Positions 5,850 through 14,401 of a DNA stretch of 22,930 bases are shown here, in pieces. Numbering within the stretch: position 1 is the stretch's first letter; each line of letters opens with the position of its first letter. This stretch comes from Brumimicrobium sp051745635 (GTDB taxonomy: Bacteria > Bacteroidota > Bacteroidia > Flavobacteriales_D > Crocinitomicaceae), in assembly GCA_051745635.1 (NCBI GenBank), contig JBNJEH010000052.1, forward strand, positions 1-22,930, in the 5' to 3' direction. The notes under the pieces are model-generated. The model saw only the letters and a program-made list of their open reading frames with translations, did no database searches and had not been told where the DNA came from. Made by a program: the position numbers and the translations under genes.

Positions 5850-7616
5850 ATGACACAGAAAAAAATTTCATTCGGTAAAGTATTTTGGCCCAGCTTAATT
5901 GCAAGCATTGTAATTCTGGTAATTATTGGATCGGTGATCGCCATAACGATTGGCAGCCTCGTAGGTAGTGCTCCTCAATATTCAGTGGGAGACAAAGCCG
6001 TGTTACACCTGCGCCTGAAAGGTGATATCGGTGATTTGAGCCAGTCGGAAATAAGTGCGAGCTCACTGAGTTTTATCAACAAAACGGGACTCGCAGACAT
6101 TCTGTACGGACTGGAAAAGGCAGCGGATGACGACCGGATCAAAGGCGTTTTTATCGAACTGGAAAATGCGCAATGTGGTTACGCCACTGCAGCAGAAATA
6201 CGAAAAGCAATTGAAAATTTTCAGGAGCAGGGTAAATTTGCGGTAGCTTACCACAGTGGAGAAGCCGTAAGCCTTAAACAATACTACATAGCATCTGCAG
6301 CTGATGAAAATTACGGTTTTCCTTCTTCCATGTTCGAATTTCTCGGATTGGGAACCGAATTCATGTTCTATAAAGGCATGTTTGACAAACTCGATTTGGA
6401 AATGCAAGTCGTGCGCGGTTCTGACAATCATTTTAAAAGTGCCGTAGAGCCGTATTTCCTGACTGAAATGAGTGATTCGAGTCGCCTTCAGGTGAAACGC
6501 TACCTCTCTTCTATCTGGGAAGATATGCGCAGTGATATTGCTTCTAATGGAAGCGTAAAAGCAGATCAGCTGAACACCATCGCTGACAGTGGTTGGGTTC
6601 GGAGAGTCAGCCACGCTGTTGAACACGACATGATTGACGAAGTAAAATATCGCGACGAGGTGATCGCTTTAATTGCTGAAAAAATCAGTGTAGAAGATCC
6701 CGACGATATCAACTTCAAGGATTTTGAGAAATATGCAGGAAAAAAATTCCTGAACAATCAGAAAATTGCAGACGGCAAAAAAGCAAACGTGGCCGTAATT
6801 GTAGCAGAAGGACCTGTCGTCGTTAAAGGAGAAGGACTGAGTAGTCAAAAAATCACGAAGTTGTTGCGCAATGCCCGCAAAGACGAATCCATAGAAACGA
6901 TCGTCTTCCGCGTGAATAGTCCGGGAGGAAGTGCCCTTGCCAGCGACGAAATCTGGCGCGAAGTGGAACTGGCGCGCGAAGAGAAAAAGGTCATTGTTTC
7001 AATGGGAGACGTGGCAGCCTCTGGTGGTTATTACATCGCAGCAGCTGCGGATAAGATTTTTGCAGAATCAACGACCATCACGGGATCCATTGGTGTTTTC
7101 GGCGTCATCCCTTACACGGGAGCTATGCTGGAAAATAAATTGGGACTCAGTTTCGACAGAGTGAGTACAAACAAACATGCGATCCTCAGTACGAACGAAA
7201 AACTCACCGATGAGGAATACGCCATCATTCAGGAGGAAGTTGATTTTATTTACGATCAATTTCTAGAACGCGTGGCAAACGGTAGAAATATGACGAAAGA
7301 AGCGGTCAACACCGTAGCGCGCGGTAGAGTATGGACGGGAAAAGACGCACTTCAAATCGGATTGGTGGATACACTTGGCGGACTGAACGACGCCATCGAT
7401 TATGCGGTAAAATCGGCATATATCGCAGATCCCGTAGTCCAGTATTTCCCGAAAGTGAAGAAAGAACCCTGGATGGAAATCCTAGAATCGATTGAAGAAA
7501 GTGAAAAAACCGAAGCAACAACGCCGAAAGAGCTGAACAAGCTCTACAAAAAGGTGAAAGAAATAGAGAATTTCACGGGTATCCAGGCGCGGCTGCCGTA
7601 CGAAATCGTCTGGTAG
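5850..7616 (+). CDS. sppA: signal peptide peptidase SppA, 67K type
   Basis: Membrane-anchored serine protease that degrades cleaved signal peptides. One transmembrane segment lies at about residues 14-38. Two tandem S49 domains follow, as in the E. coli 67K form. The general-base lysine is in the first half (DNHFKSAVEPYF, Lys196) and the nucleophile in the second half (GDVAASGGYYIAAAADKI, Ser391), so the Ser/Lys dyad is complete. VNSPGGSALASDEIWREVE is the usual segment before the serine. Length of 588 is typical. ATG 5850 gives a sensible N-terminus (MTQKKISFGK) before the membrane anchor, although no clear ribosome site is visible, as is usual in Bacteroidota. It is divergently arranged with folK. 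Confidence 0.97.
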   Translation: MTQKKISFGKVFWPSLIASIVILVIIGSVIAITIGSLVGSAPQYSVGDKAVLHLRLKGDIGDLSQSEISASSLSFINKTGLADILYGLEKAADDDRIKGVFIELENAQCGYATAAEIRKAIENFQEQGKFAVAYHSGEAVSLKQYYIASAADENYGFPSSMFEFLGLGTEFMFYKGMFDKLDLEMQVVRGSDNHFKSAVEPYFLTEMSDSSRLQVKRYLSSIWEDMRSDIASNGSVKADQLNTIADSGWVRRVSHAVEHDMIDEVKYRDEVIALIAEKISVEDPDDINFKDFEKYAGKKFLNNQKIADGKKANVAVIVAEGPVVVKGEGLSSQKITKLLRNARKDESIETIVFRVNSPGGSALASDEIWREVELAREEKKVIVSMGDVAASGGYYIAAAADKIFAESTTITGSIGVFGVIPYTGAMLENKLGLSFDRVSTNKHAILSTNEKLTDEEYAIIQEEVDFIYDQFLERVANGRNMTKEAVNTVARGRVWTGKDALQIGLVDTLGGLNDAIDYAVKSAYIADPVVQYFPKVKKEPWMEILESIEESEKTEATTPKELNKLYKKVKEIENFTGIQARLPYEIVW

Positions 7617-7635
7617 TGCTTTAGGCAATTTTACA

Positions 7636-7730
7636 GCGGATAGATGAAAAAGTATTGAGAAGTATAGATGTTTTCAACGCTCCATCGGTCAGGGATTCAT
7701 CCCTCGCTGATGGAGATGCCATCTATCCGC
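7636..7730. repeat. nested inverted repeat between sppA and the LtaS-like gene
   Basis: Perfect 11-base outer arms GCGGATAGATG (7636-7646) and CATCTATCCGC (7720-7730) enclose a second hairpin, 7680-7694 with 7701-7715, which is paired at 14 of 15 positions (two G-T pairs) around the loop ATTCAT. No T-run follows, so it is not a typical terminator. It occupies most of the 212-base gap. Confidence 0.65.
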
Positions 7731-7801
7731 ACAGTGGCTTCAGGCACTTGTGATCAAATTACTGATTCAACGGCAAATCGCTGAAATTTTGAGAATTCTG
7801 C

Positions 7802-7823
7802 TATCTTCGCTGATAGAAAGGAG
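7802..7823 (+). promoter_or_regulatory. possible -7 box and strong Shine-Dalgarno of the LtaS-like gene
   Basis: TATCTTCG (7802-7809) is one mismatch from TAnnTTTG, without a convincing -33 element. AAAGGAG (7817-7823) lies 5 bases before ATG 7829. A canonical Shine-Dalgarno is uncommon in Bacteroidota, and it fixes the start. Confidence 0.45.
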
Positions 7824-7828
7824 TATTC

Positions 7829-10156
7829 ATGAAGCAACGTTTTCAATCGCTATTTTCAAAATACCTGGCGTGGACAATGAGCCTCATCGCTACCTGGTCC
7901 ATCGGTATCTACATCGTTCAATCGATTCATTATGTGGATAAACCATGGAGCATCTGGGGATACGGCATTCTAAACACCTTGCTTTTCTCCAGTATCGTTG
8001 CGCTGCTCCTCATTCCACTCTTCTTCCTCTTTCGCGGAAAGTGGTTGCGCTACGTTACAGACATACTATTTGTCGTCACCGCACTTTTTGACTTCGTTTC
8101 GCTATTTTATTTTACCATTACGCTGGTGCCGCTCGACGCAACGGTATTTGCTTTCGACTGGAACCAGGTCGAACTGATTTCCTCCGACTTTGTCGTTTTT
8201 CGCTGGTATTACTTACTCCTGCCCTTTCCGGTCATTGTGTATTTTGTTCTCAACAAGCGCTTTAGAAGGCGCAACGTGAGCTGGGTATCACCGGCTATAA
8301 TTGGTGTTTTTTCGATCCTCAGTCTCTTTCTGGGCGTCCAAACTACGAGTAATCACCACGCATTTTCCAGCCTTTTGCAGAATAAAACGTATTTCTTTAT
8401 TGCCTCATTTCAGGAAAGTGCACTGCCGGCACCGCAATCTTTTCAAAAAGCGACGCATACTGTTCATCAACATATTCCCAGAAATTACCAATCCAAAAAC
8501 TATCCGTTTTTACATAAAAATCCGGAAGAAAATCCTTTAGGACCATTTTTTAATTTACCAGAGAAACCTCCTCACTTCGTTTTTATCGTGGTTGAGAGTT
8601 TGTCGTCATCCTTTAGTGGCAATGCCGCAGACGAAATCAGCTACACTCCTTTTCTGGATTCACTGGCACACCATTCGCTTTACTTCCAAAACACCTTAGC
8701 TACAGGTGAACGCACTTTTGCGGTGCTGCCCTCGGTTTTGGGTTCACTGCCCCACGGCCCCAAAGGTTTTACACATCAGCGCAACGGCTTCCCCAATACC
8801 CGCACACTGCCCCAATGGTTATTCAAAAACGGTTATGAAGGCACTTTTTTTTACGGTGGCCATGCACGCTTCGACTATATGGATTTATTCATGTATGATC
8901 AGGGGTTTTCGCATATTTACGACCGGGAAGAGTACAACTACGAAGGAACCGGAAAAAAAACGAGTGTCGACCCCGTCCCTTTTGGCATAGGTGACAAGGA
9001 ACTCCTGCGGGAATTTTTCGCGACCAAAGACAGTTTAAGCAGTGACGCTCCTGCGCTGGATGTCATATTGACGCTATCCATGCATTACCCGTTTGTCGTG
9101 GACAATCAGGATTTCTACAAACAACGCGTACGCGAAATGATTGACACGGCGGATGTAAATCCACGCCTCAAAGAAAAACATCGAAAATACGTTCAATATT
9201 TTTCCACATTCCTCTATACCGACGATGCACTCCAATGGTATTTTAAACAACAACAATCTCGCGACGCCCATTCCAACACTATTTATGTCATTTTAGGCGA
9301 CCACATGCTGAGCGATATTCCACAAAGCAGTCCCCTGGAAAAATACCGCTCTCCCTTGATGATTTATTCGCCCCTTTTAAAAAGAAGTAAACACATCCGC
9401 TCCGTCAACACGCACCTGGATATTGCGCCGTCGCTGCACAACCTCCTGGCAAATAACTACGCCTGCGAAGCCATGAAAAATGTGAGTTGGCTCGGTACCC
9501 CGCTGGACACATCGCGCAATTTCGAACAACACAAAACGTGTGTAATGATGCGCAATAGCCGAAAAATGGATGAGTTGTTGCATGAAAATTACTTCATTTC
9601 CGGAAATACCGTATACGAAGTTGAGGAACACCTCCGGCTTCAACCTGCACAATTGTCGACCAGAAAAGAAGACAGCCTGCAAGAACTCCGGCGGAATCTG
9701 ATAAATTTACACGAAGAAGCTATTGTTCGCAATCGCATTTATCCATCTATCGAAAAAAAGGAGCCTTTGTTCACTCGTCAATCATTTCACGTCGACTTTC
9801 ATGACAGCGAAGAGTTTGTTAGTTGTGCCGATGTCGAAATCCCGAAAGATTACGAAGGTGTAGAGCTCTCACTCAGTTTTAAAACGGATAAGAACTGGCA
9901 AATCAACGACACCGTAAACCCCATTTTTATCGTAGCCTTTTCGCGAGATGGTGAAAATTATATCTGGGAACGCATTGAAGTGGATACCGATAAAAAATTG
10001 GGTCAACGACAGAACTGGCAAAAAGTGTTTAAGGAAAATCTTCACTATTCAATTCAATCTGAAGATCATATAAAAGTCTATTTTTGGAATAAAAATGCAG
10101 CAAATCGCAAACATCATGTTCATTTTGAAACATTTTCTATTAAGGGATTGCCATAA
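7829..10156 (+). CDS. LtaS-type membrane sulfatase-fold phosphotransferase with C-terminal beta domain, 775 aa
   Basis: Hydrophobic N-terminus with about five membrane helices (roughly 13-32, 45-68, 76-100, 126-142, 152-170), a linker, then an extracytoplasmic alkaline-phosphatase/sulfatase-fold domain (about 245-545). Metal and catalytic residues line up with lipoteichoic acid synthase: Glu256 (FIVVES), Thr296 nucleophile (TGERTFAVLPSVLGSLP), His419 (LSMHYPF) and Asp491-His492 (VILGDHM). The spacing is close to LtaS (Glu255, Thr300, His416, Asp475/His476). LtaS enzymes move glycerophosphate from phosphatidylglycerol to an acceptor; related enzymes move phosphoethanolamine or glycerophosphate to glycans, so the donor here is not certain. 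Residues about 645-775 are an extra beta-rich domain containing YFWN (751-754), resembling the end of the next protein. The gene overlaps that gene by 41 bases. Confidence 0.9.
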   Translation: MKQRFQSLFSKYLAWTMSLIATWSIGIYIVQSIHYVDKPWSIWGYGILNTLLFSSIVALLLIPLFFLFRGKWLRYVTDILFVVTALFDFVSLFYFTITLVPLDATVFAFDWNQVELISSDFVVFRWYYLLLPFPVIVYFVLNKRFRRRNVSWVSPAIIGVFSILSLFLGVQTTSNHHAFSSLLQNKTYFFIASFQESALPAPQSFQKATHTVHQHIPRNYQSKNYPFLHKNPEENPLGPFFNLPEKPPHFVFIVVESLSSSFSGNAADEISYTPFLDSLAHHSLYFQNTLATGERTFAVLPSVLGSLPHGPKGFTHQRNGFPNTRTLPQWLFKNGYEGTFFYGGHARFDYMDLFMYDQGFSHIYDREEYNYEGTGKKTSVDPVPFGIGDKELLREFFATKDSLSSDAPALDVILTLSMHYPFVVDNQDFYKQRVREMIDTADVNPRLKEKHRKYVQYFSTFLYTDDALQWYFKQQQSRDAHSNTIYVILGDHMLSDIPQSSPLEKYRSPLMIYSPLLKRSKHIRSVNTHLDIAPSLHNLLANNYACEAMKNVSWLGTPLDTSRNFEQHKTCVMMRNSRKMDELLHENYFISGNTVYEVEEHLRLQPAQLSTRKEDSLQELRRNLINLHEEAIVRNRIYPSIEKKEPLFTRQSFHVDFHDSEEFVSCADVEIPKDYEGVELSLSFKTDKNWQINDTVNPIFIVAFSRDGENYIWERIEVDTDKKLGQRQNWQKVFKENLHYSIQSEDHIKVYFWNKNAANRKHHVHFETFSIKGLP

Positions 10157-11357
10157 TCCAGTACTGCTATTTGTTGCTGCAATAGCAATTTTATCCGGTG
10201 GATGTTCGGAAACTGCCCGAAAACCTACGGGAGCAGTCATACGAAATAATATCCCCGATCAAACGCTCTTTTTTGGACATAAAGGCAATGGTCCCATCGG
10301 TAAAAATGACAATCCCGGACTTCACGAAAACAGCTGGAAAAGCGTAGCGCGCGCCATGGAATTCATCGATGGCAGTGAGGTCGATATTCAAATGAGCAAG
10401 GATTCCACACTCTGGCTCTTCCACAACCATACGATTCCGAATTGTAAAAAAGACACGTTGCCATTTGCCGCGCTCTGCGATTCGACAATCACGAGTATTA
10501 GTCATTGTAAATTCGACAGTTCACTAATAAAACTTCGGGATTTCGGTGAACTGCTGCGCAATCAAACATCTTTTTCTGAGAAAACAATTTCACTGGATCT
10601 GAAAGTATTGATGAATCCACACCATTTTCCTGCCGCCGATACACTCGGGTTCATCCGCCATATTGCTGAATCGATTTCCAGAGAGCTGCGCAACGTTTCA
10701 TACCTGGTAGAAATACCAGCTTCCATTCCTCATAAACTGGCAAAAAAAACCTTCAAAACAACCGTCTACAAGGTGATTTACCACCCAGATGAAGAAGATG
10801 TGCGACAGGCTAAATCGAATAATTACGGTCTTTCACTGCCGTTCGATCGTCAGCCAGCAGCACTTTCAGGTTTCGAAAACGTTCAAGTGTGGACGCCCAA
10901 CACTGCTTCCAATATGTTTCGCGCCTTTGAGGCACGACCAGCAATCATACAAAGTGATCATCTCGAACTCGCCCGTTTTTTTAAGCGCGTACAAAGAAGC
11001 GATTCATTGATTTTCCGGGAACTGCTGAGTCAGCGCACCTTCGAGCTCGACAAAGAATACACAAATTTCATCGATCGCGCTCCCCTTCCTGAACAACCAT
11101 CGCTCCTGAAAATAACCAGTGATTCAAACGTATTTATAAAAAAACAGCATTTTGTTCTGGCAGCTTACGACAAAGCCGATAAAAAGATATTCTGGGAATC
11201 CATCGAAGCTCCGACCAACCACCCATATTTTTTCCTGGAACCAGCGCTATTAAAAAGAAAGGGAGCCGTCCGCTACTCTATTTATTTTTGGAATCCCGAA
11301 AAACGGAAAACCGCCTCCAACCTGCGCATCACCGGATTTTCACTGAACCGAGAATAG
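10116..11357 (+). CDS. glycerophosphodiester phosphodiesterase-like lipoprotein with C-terminal beta domain
   Basis: Lipoprotein: signal ending AIAILSGGC (Cys30 from the ATG at 10116; an in-frame ATG at 10095 adds seven residues, and I preferred the shorter n-region). The GDPD TIM-barrel follows with its motifs: FFGHKGNGP (His), HENS (Glu), GSEVDIQ (Glu and Asp) and LFHNHTI (His). The usual late strand is also seen (VQVWTPNT and IIQSDHLE). Such enzymes split glycerophosphodiesters to glycerol-3-phosphate and an alcohol. Residues about 340-413 form a beta-rich tail with FWESIE and YSIYFWN, like the tail of the upstream LtaS-like protein. The start lies inside the end of that gene, so the two are translationally linked. 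The first catalytic Arg of HRG is Lys here, a conservative change. Substrate is inferred, not shown. Confidence 0.85.
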   Translation: MFILKHFLLRDCHNPVLLFVAAIAILSGGCSETARKPTGAVIRNNIPDQTLFFGHKGNGPIGKNDNPGLHENSWKSVARAMEFIDGSEVDIQMSKDSTLWLFHNHTIPNCKKDTLPFAALCDSTITSISHCKFDSSLIKLRDFGELLRNQTSFSEKTISLDLKVLMNPHHFPAADTLGFIRHIAESISRELRNVSYLVEIPASIPHKLAKKTFKTTVYKVIYHPDEEDVRQAKSNNYGLSLPFDRQPAALSGFENVQVWTPNTASNMFRAFEARPAIIQSDHLELARFFKRVQRSDSLIFRELLSQRTFELDKEYTNFIDRAPLPEQPSLLKITSDSNVFIKKQHFVLAAYDKADKKIFWESIEAPTNHPYFFLEPALLKRKGAVRYSIYFWNPEKRKTASNLRITGFSLNRE

Positions 11358-11401
11358 CGTTGTATACCAAATTCACATCATGAAAAATCGAGTATCCGTC
11401 C

Positions 11402-13747
11402 TTATCTTGAAATGACGATTCGCTTCGGCGAGGAAGTGCGCTGATCTTGCTTCCAGGTCACGAAATATACGCCCGATTTCCAATCCTGCACATCCAGCTC
11501 GACGAGTTTTGTATTTTGTTCAATTGATTTTTCGAAGACCCGTTCACCAGTAACCGTATGCACCGCGATTGTACCGTCGGTCACTTGTTCCTGAAAGGCA
11601 ACTTTCACGTATTCATTCGCGGGATTGGGAAATACATTGAACGACGATGCCAGTTGATTGGAAAGTGACGCATCCGCAACTTCATCATACATAATTTCAA
11701 AATCATCAAAGAAAAAACCAGCTTCCTGAACGTAATTATCCGAAACCAGCACAAAACGCACCATGACCTCATCACCGATGTAATCGCTCAGGTTGATACT
11801 TTCCAGTATCCAGTCCTGTTGAACCCCATCGTAGAGCGGTTCCCCCACAGGTTGTGGATTCCCATTGTTTTGTACACCTGCGTTGGTATAGATGCCACAC
11901 TGTGCCTCCCAGGTATTTCCATAGTCGTTCGAAACCTGAAATTGAACATAATCAAAATTAGCTTCAATCGCCCATTTTGCGCGAAAGCGAATGGCACCAG
12001 CTGTCGCGTTAACGAGGTCAATGGTATCTTTGAACCGATAGGTGTTGAACTCATTGCTTCCGTAGGACTGATTTGGACTGTCCGTAAACGAAAAATCAGG
12101 CGAGTAAAAATCTTCGTTGGTCAGGGCCCAGTTTCCCGTCCAGTTGTCCAGATTTGCTGCGGGATCCGAAAACTGAAGCGTTGCGGACCCGTACGTTTTC
12201 ACAATTGTGTCGCGATGCTGCCAGAGGCCATTATCAGTGACGATTGCATATTTAATTTCGTCGCCATATTGTATTCCTCCGGCGAGTTGATAACTGATCG
12301 ATCCCGATTGAATTTCTTCTACCAGTAAATTAAACGTCTCGGGATTACCTACTGATTGAATGCCTGTTATAGGATCAATACTCACCGTTAAAGGACCATT
12401 TTGCTGTCCGAGACGCTGAATTTCAAAATTAAAATCGCCTGAAACATCATCAATCGTCGGCGCAAGATCGAGGTTCTTCGTCACACCGTAAACCAGCGGT
12501 AAATGTGCCGCTTTGATGTTCGAGTACAACATATCGATGTTGTCATCAATGATTTGCGTTTGAGGTGCCCAAAAACCTTCATAACTCACTTCCGGCGTCA
12601 TGGCAAAAATAGCTTCTTCCTTGTACATATAATCGTCAGAGTCTCCGGAGGCAGGATATAAATCGGAGGCTTTCATTGCTTCATATCCGCTAAATTCAAC
12701 CATGTGGGTAGAAATAGCATTAAAATAGGAATCATCCGCGGCAAATTCACCGTTCGTAGCTCCAATAGGATAGAGCATCAAACCACTATAGGTATGCGCA
12801 TTTATAGCAAACGAAACGCCCCAGTTTTCCGCGATTTTCTTCATGTTTTGCGTTTCGGGCTCAGAAAAAGCCGAAGTTCCCGGGTAGGTATCGTTGTTGG
12901 GATCCGTACTTACTCCTGTCGTGTTCCATTGATAGGAATAGTTTCTGTTTAAATCGACACCGGGATTTGTAGAACCTACAGCCGGATTTTTATTTTTCCG
13001 ATGCATGCCTCCCCCATTGGGATCATTGTTCACGTTGTGGATATATCCATCGGGATTGATCATCGGAACGAAGAAAATTTCGAGATTGTCGACGAGGTAA
13101 GTCACTTCGGGATCGGTTCCGTAATTCTCCAGCATGTACCACATGAAAAACAGCGTTTCGGACAGCGACCCAGGCTCCCGGGCGTGATGAATCGAAGAAT
13201 ATAAAATCCGCGGTTTGCCCTGATCGACACCGGGGTCATCTGAAAGTTTTAAGTAATATATCGGTCGACCTTCGTGGGTGAGCGTATCCGAAACTGGCGC
13301 TTTTTGCGAAATCAAATTGGGATACTGCGCGGCCATCGCATCGATTTCATCGATAAATTCCTGATAAGTGAAATATCCCGCCATGGAACCGAGCTGAAAA
13401 TTGTCCGGGACGTCGGGATCAAAACCGGACTGATTGTTATTGTCACACGTAACATTCTTAGTCGTTCCCTGATTTTGATAGGCCTCAGAAGTGTAATAAG
13501 CTTTGACATCTTTTATAAGAATGTCCACTTTAAACCCTGCATCGCGCGCTTTTTCAATGGATGAAGCGGAGAAATCACTGATAATATAAGTATCTTTCTT
13601 CATCGCAGCGTGATCCACAGCGAGCCCCAATTCGGATAACTCCTGTAATTCGTGCGATTTAGTCCAGATTTTCGCTCTTGAATAGCGTTCCTGTCCAACC
13701 AAAAAGGCAGGTACAATAAAAATCAAAAGAAATAGTAGCTGTTTCAT
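11402..13747 (-). CDS. secreted M14 zinc carboxypeptidase with T9SS C-terminal sorting domain, 781 aa
   Basis: Signal peptide (about 1-18, MKQLLFLLIFIVPAFLVG), an N-terminal propeptide-like region (20-115), then a peptidase M14 domain (about 125-420). Zinc ligands His188 and Glu191 (SSIHHAREPGS) and His318 (INAHTYSGL), substrate-binding Asn267/Arg268 (GVDLNRNY) and catalytic Glu386 (MTPEVSYEGFW) are all present, so it should be active. Residues about 440-700 are beta-sandwich modules, one like a MAM/jelly-roll (FFFDDFEI). The last 80 residues are a T9SS type A sorting domain (FNVFPNPANEYVKV at its start, SGVYFV near the end), which directs export through the type IX system. It follows gldD on the same strand with 84 bases between, and a weak promoter lies in that gap. 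Confidence 0.95.
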   Translation of the reverse strand: MKQLLFLLIFIVPAFLVGQERYSRAKIWTKSHELQELSELGLAVDHAAMKKDTYIISDFSASSIEKARDAGFKVDILIKDVKAYYTSEAYQNQGTTKNVTCDNNNQSGFDPDVPDNFQLGSMAGYFTYQEFIDEIDAMAAQYPNLISQKAPVSDTLTHEGRPIYYLKLSDDPGVDQGKPRILYSSIHHAREPGSLSETLFFMWYMLENYGTDPEVTYLVDNLEIFFVPMINPDGYIHNVNNDPNGGGMHRKNKNPAVGSTNPGVDLNRNYSYQWNTTGVSTDPNNDTYPGTSAFSEPETQNMKKIAENWGVSFAINAHTYSGLMLYPIGATNGEFAADDSYFNAISTHMVEFSGYEAMKASDLYPASGDSDDYMYKEEAIFAMTPEVSYEGFWAPQTQIIDDNIDMLYSNIKAAHLPLVYGVTKNLDLAPTIDDVSGDFNFEIQRLGQQNGPLTVSIDPITGIQSVGNPETFNLLVEEIQSGSISYQLAGGIQYGDEIKYAIVTDNGLWQHRDTIVKTYGSATLQFSDPAANLDNWTGNWALTNEDFYSPDFSFTDSPNQSYGSNEFNTYRFKDTIDLVNATAGAIRFRAKWAIEANFDYVQFQVSNDYGNTWEAQCGIYTNAGVQNNGNPQPVGEPLYDGVQQDWILESINLSDYIGDEVMVRFVLVSDNYVQEAGFFFDDFEIMYDEVADASLSNQLASSFNVFPNPANEYVKVAFQEQVTDGTIAVHTVTGERVFEKSIEQNTKLVELDVQDWKSGVYFVTWKQDQRTSSPKRIVISR

Positions 13748-13763
13748 TATCTCACATTTTTAC

Positions 13764-13792
13764 TAAATATAAGATAAAACGATGAAATACAA
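13764..13792 (-). promoter_or_regulatory. candidate promoter of the M14 peptidase gene
   Basis: On the minus strand TTG (13790-13792), an 18-base spacer and TATATTTA (13764-13771), one mismatch from TAnnTTTG. It lies 17 bases before the ATG, implying a very short leader. Confidence 0.3.
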
Positions 13793-13831
13793 GCGATTCA
13801 TTTGTCAATGACTTAATACAATGATAAACGG

Positions 13832-14401
13832 TCAATCCGACCATTCAATCGTGTTCATCATCTCTATAATATCTTTTTTAACGAAATTGAGTGTCGGTTT
13901 GATGGAATCGTAATTCGGTCGTGTATTGAAGTAGACGACACCGCTATAGAAATGATTTACACTGTCGGTCACGTAAAATTGAAAAGGAGATGCGACGTTT
14001 CCCTGCAATTCGAAAAAGGTTCCGTACACGTGGTCATTGGGCCGTACAATATTCGTGTCGTAAATCGCCGTAGCCTTGATTTTGTGTTCACCCACCTTGT
14101 CGATCGCGTAATTGACATAAGCTGCCAGTGAAGTATCCATTTCAATAGCACTGAGGTGAAGCGTGCCGTTCAACTTGCCGAACGTAATGTCGCGGTTACA
14201 GGAAGCAGGACGCACTTGTTCCACATCAAAATAGGTGGGTTTTGAAAATTGAAAACCGCACGTATCCCTGTAATCTTCATATTCTCTGGTCGGCAAATTC
14301 AGTTCGAGGTACGTCGAAGGCTTGGGAACATAATTTTTCTCATCCGTACAACCGATTGCCAGAACGACAACCATCGAAAATAACCATTTACTCTTCTTCA
14401 T
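13832..14401 (-). CDS. gldD: gliding motility lipoprotein GldD
   Basis: A 189-residue lipoprotein: signal with lipobox ending at Cys18 (VLAIGC), then the GldD pattern NYVPKPSTYLELNLPTREY and DTCGFQFSKPTYFDVEQV near the N-terminus. GldD is required for gliding and linked to type IX secretion function in Flavobacterium; its biochemical role is not known. The gene overlaps gldE by 14 bases, so the two are probably translated together. The order mutY, ssb, gldE, gldD is the conserved flavobacterial order, which adds strong support. The T9SS cargo peptidase follows it. Confidence 0.93.
   Translation of the reverse strand: MKKSKWLFSMVVVLAIGCTDEKNYVPKPSTYLELNLPTREYEDYRDTCGFQFSKPTYFDVEQVRPASCNRDITFGKLNGTLHLSAIEMDTSLAAYVNYAIDKVGEHKIKATAIYDTNIVRPNDHVYGTFFELQGNVASPFQFYVTDSVNHFYSGVVYFNTRPNYDSIKPTLNFVKKDIIEMMNTIEWSD

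Noticed and set aside
6063..6626. 187-codon minus-strand frame
   Set aside because: Lies wholly inside sppA on the opposite strand; the sppA frame has complete family motifs, so this is a shadow.
7750..7941. 63-codon plus-strand frame before the LtaS-like gene
   Set aside because: Overlaps the real start, which has a strong Shine-Dalgarno; no recognisable protein.
11819..12328. 169-codon plus-strand frame
   Set aside because: Antisense to the M14 peptidase beta domains; no domain pattern.
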